The notes below the pieces were generated by a model. That model searched no databases and was not told the origin of the DNA. It saw only the letters and a list, made by a program, of their open reading frames with translations. The position numbers and the translations under genes are program-made. From Flavobacterium chryseum (GTDB taxonomy: Bacteria; Bacteroidota; Bacteroidia; Flavobacteriales; Flavobacteriaceae), in contig NZ_SNWW01000007.1 in assembly GCF_004362015.1 (NCBI RefSeq), positions 248,001 through 312,000 of the forward strand: a stretch of DNA of 64,000 nucleotides, in the 5' to 3' direction. Of the stretch, positions 19,539 to 27,512 are shown piece after piece (positions within the stretch are counted from its first letter, which is position 1; every line of letters starts with the position of its first letter).

Positions 19539-20543
19539 ATGAAAATACAAGATATTCAGGCAATACAATTGTTGCTTGCAACCCCAAAGAAAATTGCAAT
19601 AATTCCGCATAGAGGTCCAGATGGCGACGCCATGGGATCTACGCTAGGTTTATATCACTTTTTATTAAAAAACAATCATCATCCAACGGTGATTGCCCCT
19701 AATGACTTTCCTGATTTTTTAGCTTGGTTACCGGGCTCTGAAACAGTAAGAATATTCGAAAAAGACACTGAAAATTGTACTAAAATATTAGAAGAGGCCG
19801 AATTAATTTTTACACTCGACTTTAATGCCTTTCATCGTACAGGCGAAATGGAACATACTTTAGCAAAACTAACTGCTCCGTTTATCATGATCGATCATCA
19901 CCAGAAACCTGATGATTATGCGGCTTTTATGTATTCTGATACTACGTTTGGATCGACTTGTGAAATGATTTACAATTTCATTTCATTTTTAGATAAAAAA
20001 GCAGATTTAGACAAAACTATCGCAACTTGTATTTATACCGGAATTTTGACTGATTCAGGTTCATTTCGTTTTCCTGGAACAACAGGAAATACACACCGCA
20101 TCATTGCAGAATTGATTGATTTGGGTGTTGAAAATACTCAAATTCCTGTTCTGTTATTTGATAATAGTTCTTACAGCCGTCTACAATTATTAGGTCGTGC
20201 TTTGCAAAACATGAAAGTTTTTGAAGCCTATAAAACCTCTTATACTTCGCTTACACAAGATGAATTGGATGCGTTTCATTATGTAAAAGGTGATACCGAA
20301 GGAATTGTTAATTACGGATTAAGTATAAAAGGAATCGATTTTACTGCTATTTTTATAGAAAATAAAGACGAGAAAATCATTAAAATATCGTTCCGCTCAC
20401 AAGGAGGATTTGATGTAAACCAATTTGCAAGAGATCATTTTAATGGTGGAGGACATAGTAACGCCGCAGGAGGAAGATCTGAAGTTTCAATGGAAGAAAC
20501 TTTGAAAAAATTTGAAGATTTAGTAACAAAACTAAAAATATAA
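19539..20543 (+). CDS. nrnA: Bifunctional oligoribonuclease / PAP phosphatase NrnA
   Basis: A 334-residue DHH/DHHA1 phosphoesterase. NrnA degrades short RNA oligonucleotides and removes phosphate from pAp, replacing Orn and CysQ where those are absent. The metal-binding motifs are PHRGPDGDAMGS (about residue 24), DFNAF (about 96) and DHHQKP (about 122). The DHHA1 substrate-binding motif GGGHSNAAGG is near the C-terminus. The gene is followed after 5 bp by gldI, so the two are co-transcribed. Confidence 0.93.
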   Translation: MKIQDIQAIQLLLATPKKIAIIPHRGPDGDAMGSTLGLYHFLLKNNHHPTVIAPNDFPDFLAWLPGSETVRIFEKDTENCTKILEEAELIFTLDFNAFHRTGEMEHTLAKLTAPFIMIDHHQKPDDYAAFMYSDTTFGSTCEMIYNFISFLDKKADLDKTIATCIYTGILTDSGSFRFPGTTGNTHRIIAELIDLGVENTQIPVLLFDNSSYSRLQLLGRALQNMKVFEAYKTSYTSLTQDELDAFHYVKGDTEGIVNYGLSIKGIDFTAIFIENKDEKIIKISFRSQGGFDVNQFARDHFNGGGHSNAAGGRSEVSMEETLKKFEDLVTKLKI

Positions 20544-20548
20544 CCCAA

Positions 20549-21256
20549 ATGAACTACTTAAAACTAAGCATTTACACCCTACTTTTTGCTGTTTTATTGG
20601 TTGGATGCAAACAACATGAAGATGTTCGAAGACCTATTTCCAGATCTTCAGGAAGTTTCATGAAAAAATCTGCCGATCGAAATAAAAAATTAGTGGCAAG
20701 TGAAGAAGATGTTATTAAAAAAATCATCAAAAGTAATCCGAAAATAAAATATTTTGCCACAAGAAAAGGCTACTGGTTATCTTATGATGAGCGAAATACA
20801 ACAGAAACTTTAACACCTAAAAAAGGAGATATTGCTTATTTTAATTTAGAAATAAAAAATATCAAAGGTCAGGTTATTTATTCAGAATCTGAACTTGGAC
20901 CACAAACCTATTATGTAGACAAACAAGACATTATGATGGGATTGCGTGACGGTATTAAGTTGATGCATAAAAACGAAACCGTTACTTTCTTGTTTCCATC
21001 CCACATTGCATACGGATATCATGGAGACAACAAAAAAATAGGAACCAATGAATCGTTGATGTGCACGGTTACACTTCGAAATTTTGTTCCGGATCCTGCA
21101 GCTGTAAAAACCGGAGTAGCGAATCCTGCAACTACAGCGGGAACTACAACAACGAGCGCAACAACAACCGCAGTAAAAACTACAACAGAACAAAGTCCTA
21201 AACCAGCAGCTCCAAAAGCTGCAACCCAAACAAAAAAAGACACTTTAAACCCATAA
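20549..21256 (+). CDS. gldI: Gliding motility lipoprotein GldI (FKBP-like)
   Basis: A 235-residue lipoprotein with lipobox LVGC (Cys20). The core (about 85-180) is an FKBP-type peptidyl-prolyl isomerase domain, with FLFPSHIAYGYHG readable near its end. GldI is needed for gliding in Flavobacterium johnsoniae and probably helps fold cell-envelope gliding or type IX secretion proteins in the periplasm. The C-terminal 45 residues form a low-complexity Thr/Ala/Lys/Pro tail. Two further isomerase genes follow directly, making an envelope folding cluster. Confidence 0.9.
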   Translation: MNYLKLSIYTLLFAVLLVGCKQHEDVRRPISRSSGSFMKKSADRNKKLVASEEDVIKKIIKSNPKIKYFATRKGYWLSYDERNTTETLTPKKGDIAYFNLEIKNIKGQVIYSESELGPQTYYVDKQDIMMGLRDGIKLMHKNETVTFLFPSHIAYGYHGDNKKIGTNESLMCTVTLRNFVPDPAAVKTGVANPATTAGTTTTSATTTAVKTTTEQSPKPAAPKAATQTKKDTLNP

Positions 21257-21272
21257 AAACACTATTTTAAAA

Positions 21273-22349
21273 ATGAAAAAAAGTATTCTATTCTTATTAT
21301 TAGCCGTTTCTTCATTATATTCTTGTAAAGACGAGCACAGCAATTTACCTGATGGTTTATATGCCGATATTGAAACTAACAAAGGACATATTATTGTTGA
21401 ATTAGATTATAAAAAAGCACCAATTACGGTTGCCAATTTTGTAACCTTAGCCGAAGGAAAAAACGAATTCATAACGAATGAAGATCTTAAAGGCAAACCC
21501 TTTTTTGACGGATTAAAATTCCACAGAGTTATTGAAGATTTCATGATTCAAACCGGAGATCCATTAGGAACAGGTTCCGGAGATACAGGATACAAATTTA
21601 AAGATGAGTTTACCGATTTAAAATTTGATAAAGCAGGTGTTTTGGCAATGGCAAATAACGGTCCCGGAACCAACAGCAGTCAATTTTTTATTACACATGT
21701 TGAAACTCCCTGGTTAAACGGAAAACATACGATTTTTGGTCATGTTGTTGAAAAAGGACAAGAAGTTGTAAACCAGGTAAAACAAGGTGATAACATGGTT
21801 TCTGTTACCATTATCAGAAATGGTGAAGCTGCTAAAAAATTCGACGCTGTAAAAGTATTTCACGATTACTTTTCTGAAATAGCAAAAGAAAAAAGCAAAT
21901 TCGCAGGAGTTCAAAAAGAAAAAGTAGATTATTACGCTGCTTTAAAAGGTAAGGCTACTAAAACTACAACAGGTTTAGAATATGTAATTACTGAAAAAGG
22001 AACTGGTAAAAAACCTGCTCCGGGAACGCAGTTGTATATTCATTACGCAGGATTTTTAGAAGACGGAACATTGTTTGATACAAGTATAGAAGATGTAGCA
22101 AAAACTTTTGGAAAATTTGATCCGGCAAGAGCTGAGGCAAAAGCTTATCAGCCAATTCCTTTTCAGGCAGGTCGTAAAGACGGTATGATTCCCGGATTTA
22201 TTGAAGGAATTGAAAAACTTTCTTTTGGAGACAAAGCTGTTATTTTTATTCCATCACATTTGGCTTATGGAGAAGCTGGAGCTGGTGGGGTTATTCCGCC
22301 TAACTCTAATATCATTTTTGAAATTCAATTATTAGAAAAACCACAATAA
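21273..22349 (+). CDS. Dual-family peptidyl-prolyl isomerase lipoprotein (cyclophilin + FKBP)
   Basis: A 358-residue lipoprotein with lipobox LYSC (Cys17). Residues about 28-195 are a cyclophilin domain (FHRVIEDFMIQTGDP, MANNGPGTNSSQFFIT, WLNGKHTIFGHV). Residues about 245-357 are an FKBP domain (LYIHYAGFLEDGTLFDTS, IPSHLAYGEAGAGGVIPPN). Such fusions are known as dual-family immunophilins (CFBP order). It probably helps fold exported proteins. It lies 16 bp after gldI, in the same operon, and next to a close paralog. Confidence 0.92.
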   Translation: MKKSILFLLLAVSSLYSCKDEHSNLPDGLYADIETNKGHIIVELDYKKAPITVANFVTLAEGKNEFITNEDLKGKPFFDGLKFHRVIEDFMIQTGDPLGTGSGDTGYKFKDEFTDLKFDKAGVLAMANNGPGTNSSQFFITHVETPWLNGKHTIFGHVVEKGQEVVNQVKQGDNMVSVTIIRNGEAAKKFDAVKVFHDYFSEIAKEKSKFAGVQKEKVDYYAALKGKATKTTTGLEYVITEKGTGKKPAPGTQLYIHYAGFLEDGTLFDTSIEDVAKTFGKFDPARAEAKAYQPIPFQAGRKDGMIPGFIEGIEKLSFGDKAVIFIPSHLAYGEAGAGGVIPPNSNIIFEIQLLEKPQ

Positions 22350-22376
22350 TTATCATAGACTTAAATTCGAATTACA

Positions 22377-23516
22377 ATGAAGTTTAAATTTTTAGTTTTA
22401 GTTTGCTTTGCAATGCTTAATATGCAGGGGCAAACGACAAAAAAAGCAGCTGCAAAAAAACCAGCCGGAACAAAAACTGCTGTAAAATCGGTTGCTGCTA
22501 CAAATCCTGCTGAAGGAATTTTTGCAACTATCTCTACTACGAAAGGCGATATTGTATTGACTTTAGAATATGTAAAAGCTCCTGTAACTGTGGCTAACTT
22601 TATTTCTTTGGCAGAAGGTAAAAACCCTAATGTAAAAGTGGAAAAGTTAAAAGGAAAACCATTTTATGATGGACTGAAATTTCACAGAGTTATCAATGAT
22701 TTTATGATTCAGGGTGGAGATCCAGACGGAAATGGTTCCGGAGGTCCGGGATTTTCATTTAAAGATGAATTTGTTGATAATCTTAAATTTGATAAAGGCG
22801 GAATTTTAGCAATGGCGAATTCTGGTCCTGCTACAAACGGAAGTCAATTTTTTATTACACATAAAGATACACCTTGGTTAAACGGAAAACATACTATTTT
22901 TGGACATGTAGTTTCAGGGATGGACGTTGTGAATAAAATCGTTCAGGATGACGTTATTAAAAAAATCACAATTACCCGTAAAGGTGCTGCAGCTAAAAAG
23001 TTTGATGCTGTAAAAGTGATTACTGAGGATGCTAAAAAAGAAGAAGCAAAAAAAGGCGAAAGCCAAAAAATAGCTAGTGCAAAAGCAGCTTATTTTGCAA
23101 GTACTAAAGCAACTGCGACAACAACAGAATCTGGCTTAAAATATGTTATTACTAAAAAAGGAACTGGCGTAAAACCGGCAGACGGCACTACTTTCTACTT
23201 TCATTATGCTGGATATTTTGAAAATGGAGATCTTTTTGACAGCAGCATGGCCGAAGTTGCAAGAACTTACGGAAAATATGATGCCAGCAGAGATGCTCAA
23301 AAAGGATATCAGGCATTTCCTTTTGTAGCGGGTAAAAAAGACGGAATGATTCCTGGTTTTCTTGAAGCTTTAGGGATGATGACGGATGGAGAAAAAGCAA
23401 TATTTTTTCTTCCTGCAAACCTTGCATACGGAGAAAGAGGTGCCGGAGGTGTAATTCCGCCAAATTCAACTTTGGTTTTCGAAATTGAAACGTATCAAAA
23501 CCAACCTGTGAAATAA
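22377..23516 (+). CDS. Dual-family peptidyl-prolyl isomerase, exported paralog (cyclophilin + FKBP)
   Basis: A 379-residue paralog of the preceding gene, with the same cyclophilin-FKBP order (FHRVINDFMIQGGDPDGNG, then FYFHYAGYFENGDLFDSS). It has a cleavable signal peptide and no lipobox Cys (NMQGQTTKK), so it should be soluble in the periplasm while its sister is membrane-anchored. A Lys/Ala-rich linker separates signal peptide and domain. The gap to the preceding gene is 27 bp. A terminator follows, ending the nrnA-gldI-PPIase operon. Confidence 0.92.
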   Translation: MKFKFLVLVCFAMLNMQGQTTKKAAAKKPAGTKTAVKSVAATNPAEGIFATISTTKGDIVLTLEYVKAPVTVANFISLAEGKNPNVKVEKLKGKPFYDGLKFHRVINDFMIQGGDPDGNGSGGPGFSFKDEFVDNLKFDKGGILAMANSGPATNGSQFFITHKDTPWLNGKHTIFGHVVSGMDVVNKIVQDDVIKKITITRKGAAAKKFDAVKVITEDAKKEEAKKGESQKIASAKAAYFASTKATATTTESGLKYVITKKGTGVKPADGTTFYFHYAGYFENGDLFDSSMAEVARTYGKYDASRDAQKGYQAFPFVAGKKDGMIPGFLEALGMMTDGEKAIFFLPANLAYGERGAGGVIPPNSTLVFEIETYQNQPVK

Positions 23517-23535
23517 TTAATTCCTCAATAATAAT

Positions 23536-23569
23536 AAAAACCATCAAAAGTATATTTTGGTGGTTTTTT
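23536..23569 (+). terminator. Terminator of the nrnA-gldI-PPIase operon
   Basis: A 14-bp stem (23536-23549 with 23555-23569, core ACCATCAAAA/TTTTGGTGGT, one G-T) is followed by six T. It lies 19 bp past the last stop. Confidence 0.8.
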
Positions 23570-23680
23570 CATTTTATACAATTATATCAAATTCATAGTT
23601 TTACAATAAAAAAGCAATAGCAAATAACAGCAATAATAACGTTTGTTGTTATTTTCTATTAAATCCTAAACAAAATAACT

Positions 23681-23688
23681 TACCTTTG
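23681..23688 (+). promoter_or_regulatory. Putative -7 element of the EamA transporter gene
   Basis: TACCTTTG, matching TAnnTTTG, 32 bp before the ATG. Confidence 0.45.
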
Positions 23689-23720
23689 CCGGCTTTTATT
23701 TTTTATCTAAATAAGTTAGG

Positions 23721-24617
23721 ATGTCACAAAACAACGTATTAAAGGGAGTATTTTTAGTCGCACTTGGAGCTACAAGTTACGGAATGTTAGCCACTTTCGT
23801 AAAAATGGCTTACAGCGAAGGATACACAACTGCCGAAGTAACTACATCTCAATTTGTTTTAGGAATTCTTGGTATTTTATTGATTAATGCGTTTCAAAAA
23901 ATAAAACATAAAGAAAATGTAGTAAAAGCTACATCTAAAAACATATTCCATTTAATGCTTGCCGGAACTTCTTTAGGAATGACAAGTTTGTTTTATTATC
24001 TGGCTGTAAAATATATTCCAGTTTCAATTGGTATTGTTTTATTAATGCAAACAGTTTGGATGGGCGTTCTACTCGAAATGATTTTAGAGAAAAAATTACC
24101 TTCAAAACAAAAAGTAGTAGCGGTATTAATTGTATTAATCGGAACAGCTTTGGCAACAAATCTTATCAATAATGATATAAAACTGGATTGGCGTGGTATT
24201 GCATGGGGCATCTTGGCTGCAGCATCATTCACTACAACCATGTTTACTGCAAATCGTGTGGCAACAGAAATTTCGTCTGCACAACGTAGCTTATACATGC
24301 TTTTGGGCGGAGCGATAATCGTGTTTTCATTTGCATTTGCTACTCAAACAACCACTTTTAATCTTGCCATTTTCATGAAATGGGGAATTGTGCTGTCATT
24401 ATTCGGTACAATTATTCCACCGATGCTTATGAATGCAGGATTTCCGTTAACCGGAATTGGCTTAGGAAGCATTGTTTCTGCACTTGAACTTCCGGTTTCT
24501 GTTATGATGGCTTTCATTTTATTAAATGAAAAAGTGATCTTTTTACAATGGTTAGGGATTGTTTTAATCATTGTGGCAATCATTATTATGAATGTCAATT
24601 TCAAGCGTAAGAATTAA
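23721..24617 (+). CDS. EamA/DMT-family transporter
   Basis: A 298-residue inner-membrane protein with about ten hydrophobic segments in two EamA repeats (about 8-145 and 158-292), the pattern of drug/metabolite exporters. The first helix region VFLVALGATSYGMLATFVKMAY is typical. The substrate cannot be read from sequence. Neighbours give no clue. It has its own predicted promoter. Confidence 0.88.
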   Translation: MSQNNVLKGVFLVALGATSYGMLATFVKMAYSEGYTTAEVTTSQFVLGILGILLINAFQKIKHKENVVKATSKNIFHLMLAGTSLGMTSLFYYLAVKYIPVSIGIVLLMQTVWMGVLLEMILEKKLPSKQKVVAVLIVLIGTALATNLINNDIKLDWRGIAWGILAAASFTTTMFTANRVATEISSAQRSLYMLLGGAIIVFSFAFATQTTTFNLAIFMKWGIVLSLFGTIIPPMLMNAGFPLTGIGLGSIVSALELPVSVMMAFILLNEKVIFLQWLGIVLIIVAIIIMNVNFKRKN

Positions 24618-24704
24618 CAAAATTTGTTTTCCAGCAAAAAAACGCACTTGTAATACAATAATTGTTAATTTATTTTATAAATTCGTGATAAATATTAAAA
24701 TATC

Positions 24705-25061
24705 ATGAATCTACCTTGGCATTTGTACGTAATGGCTGTTTTATATATACTTGCCGGAATCAACCATTTTAAAAATCCGGGAATGTACATCAGGATCATT
24801 CCTCCTTTCTTTCCAAACCCCAAATTATTAAATATTTTAAGTGGAGTTGCCGAAATTATTTTAGGTATACTCTTAATAGTTCCTTCTACAACCCATATTG
24901 CTGCCTGGGGAATTATAGCATTACTAATTGCTGTATTTCCTGCGAATGTTTATATGTTTTGTAAGAAAAAAGCAGGTTTTTCTTTGTGGAAATTTATTTT
25001 ATTAATACGTTTGCCCTTACAAATTGTATTGATTTTATGGGCATACTTATATACCCTTTAA
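24705..25061 (+). CDS. DoxX-like small membrane protein
   Basis: A 118-residue protein with four hydrophobic helices (about 5-20, 45-62, 67-88, 97-116). AGINHFKNPGMYIRIIPPFFPNP in the first loop and the GVAEIILGILL helix match the DoxX/MauE-like family, found in some quinone-linked and redox systems. The function here is unknown. It lies 30 bp upstream of aqpZ and is probably co-transcribed with it. Confidence 0.75.
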   Translation: MNLPWHLYVMAVLYILAGINHFKNPGMYIRIIPPFFPNPKLLNILSGVAEIILGILLIVPSTTHIAAWGIIALLIAVFPANVYMFCKKKAGFSLWKFILLIRLPLQIVLILWAYLYTL

Positions 25062-25091
25062 TAATCAAACTATTAATTAAAATTATTTATT

Positions 25092-25799
25092 ATGAAAAAA
25101 TTATTTGCTGAGTTCTTCGGGACTTATTGGCTAGTTTTTGGAGGTTGTGGCAGCGCCATTTTTGCTGCCGGATACCCAGAATTAGGAATTGGGTTTGCAG
25201 GTGTAGCTTTGGCTTTCGGTTTGACGGTTTTAACAATGGCATATGCTGTTGGACACATTTCCGGCGGGCATTTTAATCCTGCTGTTTCAATTGGTTTATG
25301 GGCGGGCGGAAGGTTCGCTGCAAAAGATCTTATACCCTATATTATTGCACAGTGCGTTGGAGCGGTTGCTGCTGCAGGAACTTTGTATACGATTGCTTCA
25401 GGAAAAGCAGGCTTTGTAATAGATAATACTAAGGCCGGAGCTTTTGCCTCAAATGGTTTTGGAGCTTTTTCTCCAGATGGATATTCACTACCATCAGCTT
25501 TTATTGCTGAATTTGTACTAACCCTGTTTTTCTTACTGATTATTTTAGGAGCTACCGATAAATTTGCAAGTACACCGTTTTGTGGTATTGTAATTGGTCT
25601 GGCATTAACCTTAATACACTTAATCAGTATTCCAATTACAAATACTTCTGTAAATCCTGCCAGATCTTTATCTCAGGCTCTTTTTACTGGCGGAGAACCT
25701 TTATCACAACTTTGGCTGTTTTGGGTAGCACCTATTCTAGGTGCCATTGTAGCTGGATTCATTTATAAAACATTATTACAAAATCACGCTGAAGCGTAA
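25092..25799 (+). CDS. aqpZ: Aquaporin Z-type water channel
   Basis: A 235-residue MIP-family channel with six membrane segments. Both NPA boxes are intact: [13 protein letters not shown] and [15 protein letters not shown]. The Arg directly after the second NPA box is the selectivity-filter arginine. The length and the N-terminal [24 protein letters not shown] match AqpZ, the bacterial water-selective type. It moves water across the inner membrane during osmotic change. It sits between a DoxX-like gene and a GlsB-like stress gene, which fits an envelope or osmotic stress group. Confidence 0.95.
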   Translation: MKKLFAEFFGTYWLVFGGCGSAIFAAGYPELGIGFAGVALAFGLTVLTMAYAVGHISGGHFNPAVSIGLWAGGRFAAKDLIPYIIAQCVGAVAAAGTLYTIASGKAGFVIDNTKAGAFASNGFGAFSPDGYSLPSAFIAEFVLTLFFLLIILGATDKFASTPFCGIVIGLALTLIHLISIPITNTSVNPARSLSQALFTGGEPLSQLWLFWVAPILGAIVAGFIYKTLLQNHAEA

Positions 25800-25830
25800 T
25801 ATTCAAACTAATTAATAACAAAATAAAATT

Positions 25831-26070
25831 ATGGCATTTTTATATTTCTTACTTATAGGGGCAATTTCAGGATGGTTAGCAGGACAAATCTGGAAAGGTG
25901 CTGGTTTTGGTATCATTGGTAATATCATCGTTGGAATTATCGGTGGAATCATTGGTGGCTGGATTGCCGGTAAACTTGGTATTGGCGGCGGCGGTCTTCT
26001 TTGGCAAATTCTAATTGCTGTTGGTGGTGCTTGGGTTTTACTATTCATCATTAGCCTGATCAAAAAATAA
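25831..26070 (+). CDS. GlsB/YeaQ/YmgE family stress-response membrane protein
   Basis: A 79-residue protein of the transglycosylase-associated (GlsB/YeaQ/YmgE) family. It has three short hydrophobic helices with many glycines (IGAISGWLAGQIWKGAGFGIIGNIIVGIIGG). Members are often induced by stress. The molecular function is unknown. It is 31 bp downstream of aqpZ and followed by a hairpin, so it probably ends that operon. Confidence 0.85.
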   Translation: MAFLYFLLIGAISGWLAGQIWKGAGFGIIGNIIVGIIGGIIGGWIAGKLGIGGGGLLWQILIAVGGAWVLLFIISLIKK

Positions 26071-26100
26071 TAAATATTTTAACGCTCAAGTTATTTTTTC

Positions 26101-26140
26101 AAAGAGAAAATCTGATATATTTATATTTGATTTTCTCTTT
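26101..26140 (+). terminator. Terminator of the aqpZ operon
   Basis: A 12-bp stem AAAGAGAAAATC (26101-26112) pairs with GATTTTCTCTTT (26129-26140) across a 16-nt AT loop. More T follow. Confidence 0.7.
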
Positions 26141-26183
26141 TTTCGTTATAAACTAAAAAAGATAATATATTAATTTCAATGCT

Positions 26184-27011
26184 ATGAATGATATTATCAC
26201 TTATTTTAGTACTATTCCTTCTTCTCACCGTAGTCTGATTCTCGTTGGAGGAATTACTTTGTTTTGGCTAATTGAAAACACTTTTCCATTGTTTCAAATG
26301 CAATATCGAAAATGGCAGCATGCGGGAATCAATTTCTTCCTGACGTTTACTACAATTATAGTCAATTTTGTATTGGCTTTTATTTTAATCCGAACTGCGG
26401 ATTGGACAACGCAACATCATTTTGGGATTTTACAATGGTTACCTGAAATACCAATTTGGCTTTATACTATTATCGGATTACTGTTATTAGATTTAATTGG
26501 AGCCTATTTAGTACATTTTGTACAACATAAGGTAAAATTCTTATGGAGGTTTCACATCGTTCATCATACTGATACCTGGATCGATACGACAACTGCCAAC
26601 AGACATCATCCGGGCGAAAGTGTAATTCGATTTTTATTCACTACACTTGGCGTTTTAATTGTAGGAAGTCCCATGTGGATGGTTTTTCTATATCAGTCCT
26701 TATCTGTTATAGCTTCACAATTCAATCACGCCAATATTTCTCTGCCAAATAAACTGGATGTTTTTCTAAGCTACTTTATCGTTTCTCCCAATATGCATAA
26801 AGTACATCATCATTATGTATTACCTTATACAGACAGTAATTACGGGAATATATTTTCCGTTTGGGATCGTCTTTTTGGCACTTTTACGACATTGCCAAAA
26901 GAAGAATTAATTTATGGAGTAGACACTCATATGGTAGCAGAGGAAAACAATAAATTGAAAAATTTATTGAAAATTCCGTTTCAAAAATCAAGATCAATAA
27001 AAAACAACTAA
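26184..27011 (+). CDS. Sterol desaturase / fatty acid hydroxylase family protein
   Basis: A 275-residue integral membrane di-iron enzyme candidate with four or five hydrophobic segments. The histidine clusters expected for the family are visible: HFVQHKVKFLWRFHIVHHTD, the NRHHPGE part, and MHKVHHHY near the C-terminus. Such enzymes use O2 to hydroxylate or desaturate lipids at the membrane. The substrate is unknown; hydroxy fatty acids, ornithine lipids or carotenoids are possible in this group. It is a single gene. Confidence 0.88.
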   Translation: MNDIITYFSTIPSSHRSLILVGGITLFWLIENTFPLFQMQYRKWQHAGINFFLTFTTIIVNFVLAFILIRTADWTTQHHFGILQWLPEIPIWLYTIIGLLLLDLIGAYLVHFVQHKVKFLWRFHIVHHTDTWIDTTTANRHHPGESVIRFLFTTLGVLIVGSPMWMVFLYQSLSVIASQFNHANISLPNKLDVFLSYFIVSPNMHKVHHHYVLPYTDSNYGNIFSVWDRLFGTFTTLPKEELIYGVDTHMVAEENNKLKNLLKIPFQKSRSIKNN

Positions 27012-27133
27012 AATCATTAAAAAAAACGCACCCGATCGAACCAACTAATTATTTTTTTTATTAATATTGATACATAAATTGAAGATCAATCTATTAATCA
27101 TTTAACCACTTATTTTGAATTAATTTTCACGTG

Positions 27134-27412
27134 ATGAAAAAGAGTAACCGCAAAGAGTTGAGCTGGGAACAAACCGAAAAACTTGTTTCGCTAGCCTTGG
27201 AAGAAAGAAATCCATTTGAAATCATAAAAAAAGAATTTGGATTGGCAGAAAAAGAAATTCTGGAAATCATGAAAAAGAAAATGCCACTTGAAAAATTCGA
27301 AATGTGGAAAAAGAAGGCGATTGCGAATAAACCAAAGCCAAAACCCGTTAAAATAGATGATTTTGATGAAGACTTAGATGGAAAATATTATATTAAGAAC
27401 AAACTTGACTAA
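27134..27412 (+). CDS. DUF2805 / TIGR03643 family protein
   Basis: A 92-residue charged cytosolic protein, mostly helical and basic, with an acidic turn near the end (DDFDEDLDGKYYIKNKLD). The pattern WEQTEKLVSLALEERNPFEIIKKEFGL followed by KKMPLEKFEMWKKK matches the DUF2805 family, whose function is unknown. A helix-turn-helix-like shape suggests nucleic acid binding, but this is inference. The ATG at 27134 is preferred over the GTG three bases before. A terminator follows at once. Confidence 0.75.
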   Translation: MKKSNRKELSWEQTEKLVSLALEERNPFEIIKKEFGLAEKEILEIMKKKMPLEKFEMWKKKAIANKPKPKPVKIDDFDEDLDGKYYIKNKLD

Positions 27413-27415
27413 CAT

Positions 27416-27438
27416 AAACTCCTGTGATTCAGGAGTTT
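27416..27438 (+). terminator. Terminator of the DUF2805 gene
   Basis: Stem AAACTCCTG (27416-27424) pairs with CAGGAGTTT (27430-27438) with a 5-nt loop and T-run, just past the stop. Confidence 0.85.
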
Positions 27439-27467
27439 TTTTATATATTTTTATTTTAATGTAACTT

Positions 27468-27488
27468 TTTGACATTTTGTATGTCAAA
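27468..27488. promoter_or_regulatory. Inverted repeat upstream of the M61 peptidase gene
   Basis: TTTGACAT and ATGTCAAA, 8-bp perfect arms around a 5-nt spacer, 25 bp before the ATG. A possible operator; no regulator is known. Confidence 0.3.
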
Positions 27489-27512
27489 TACAAAATAACT
27501 AAACATAAACAA

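Noticed and set aside
20882..21243. Cys/Ser-rich open frames opposite gldI
   Set aside because: They are shadows of the low-complexity Thr/Ala tail of GldI.
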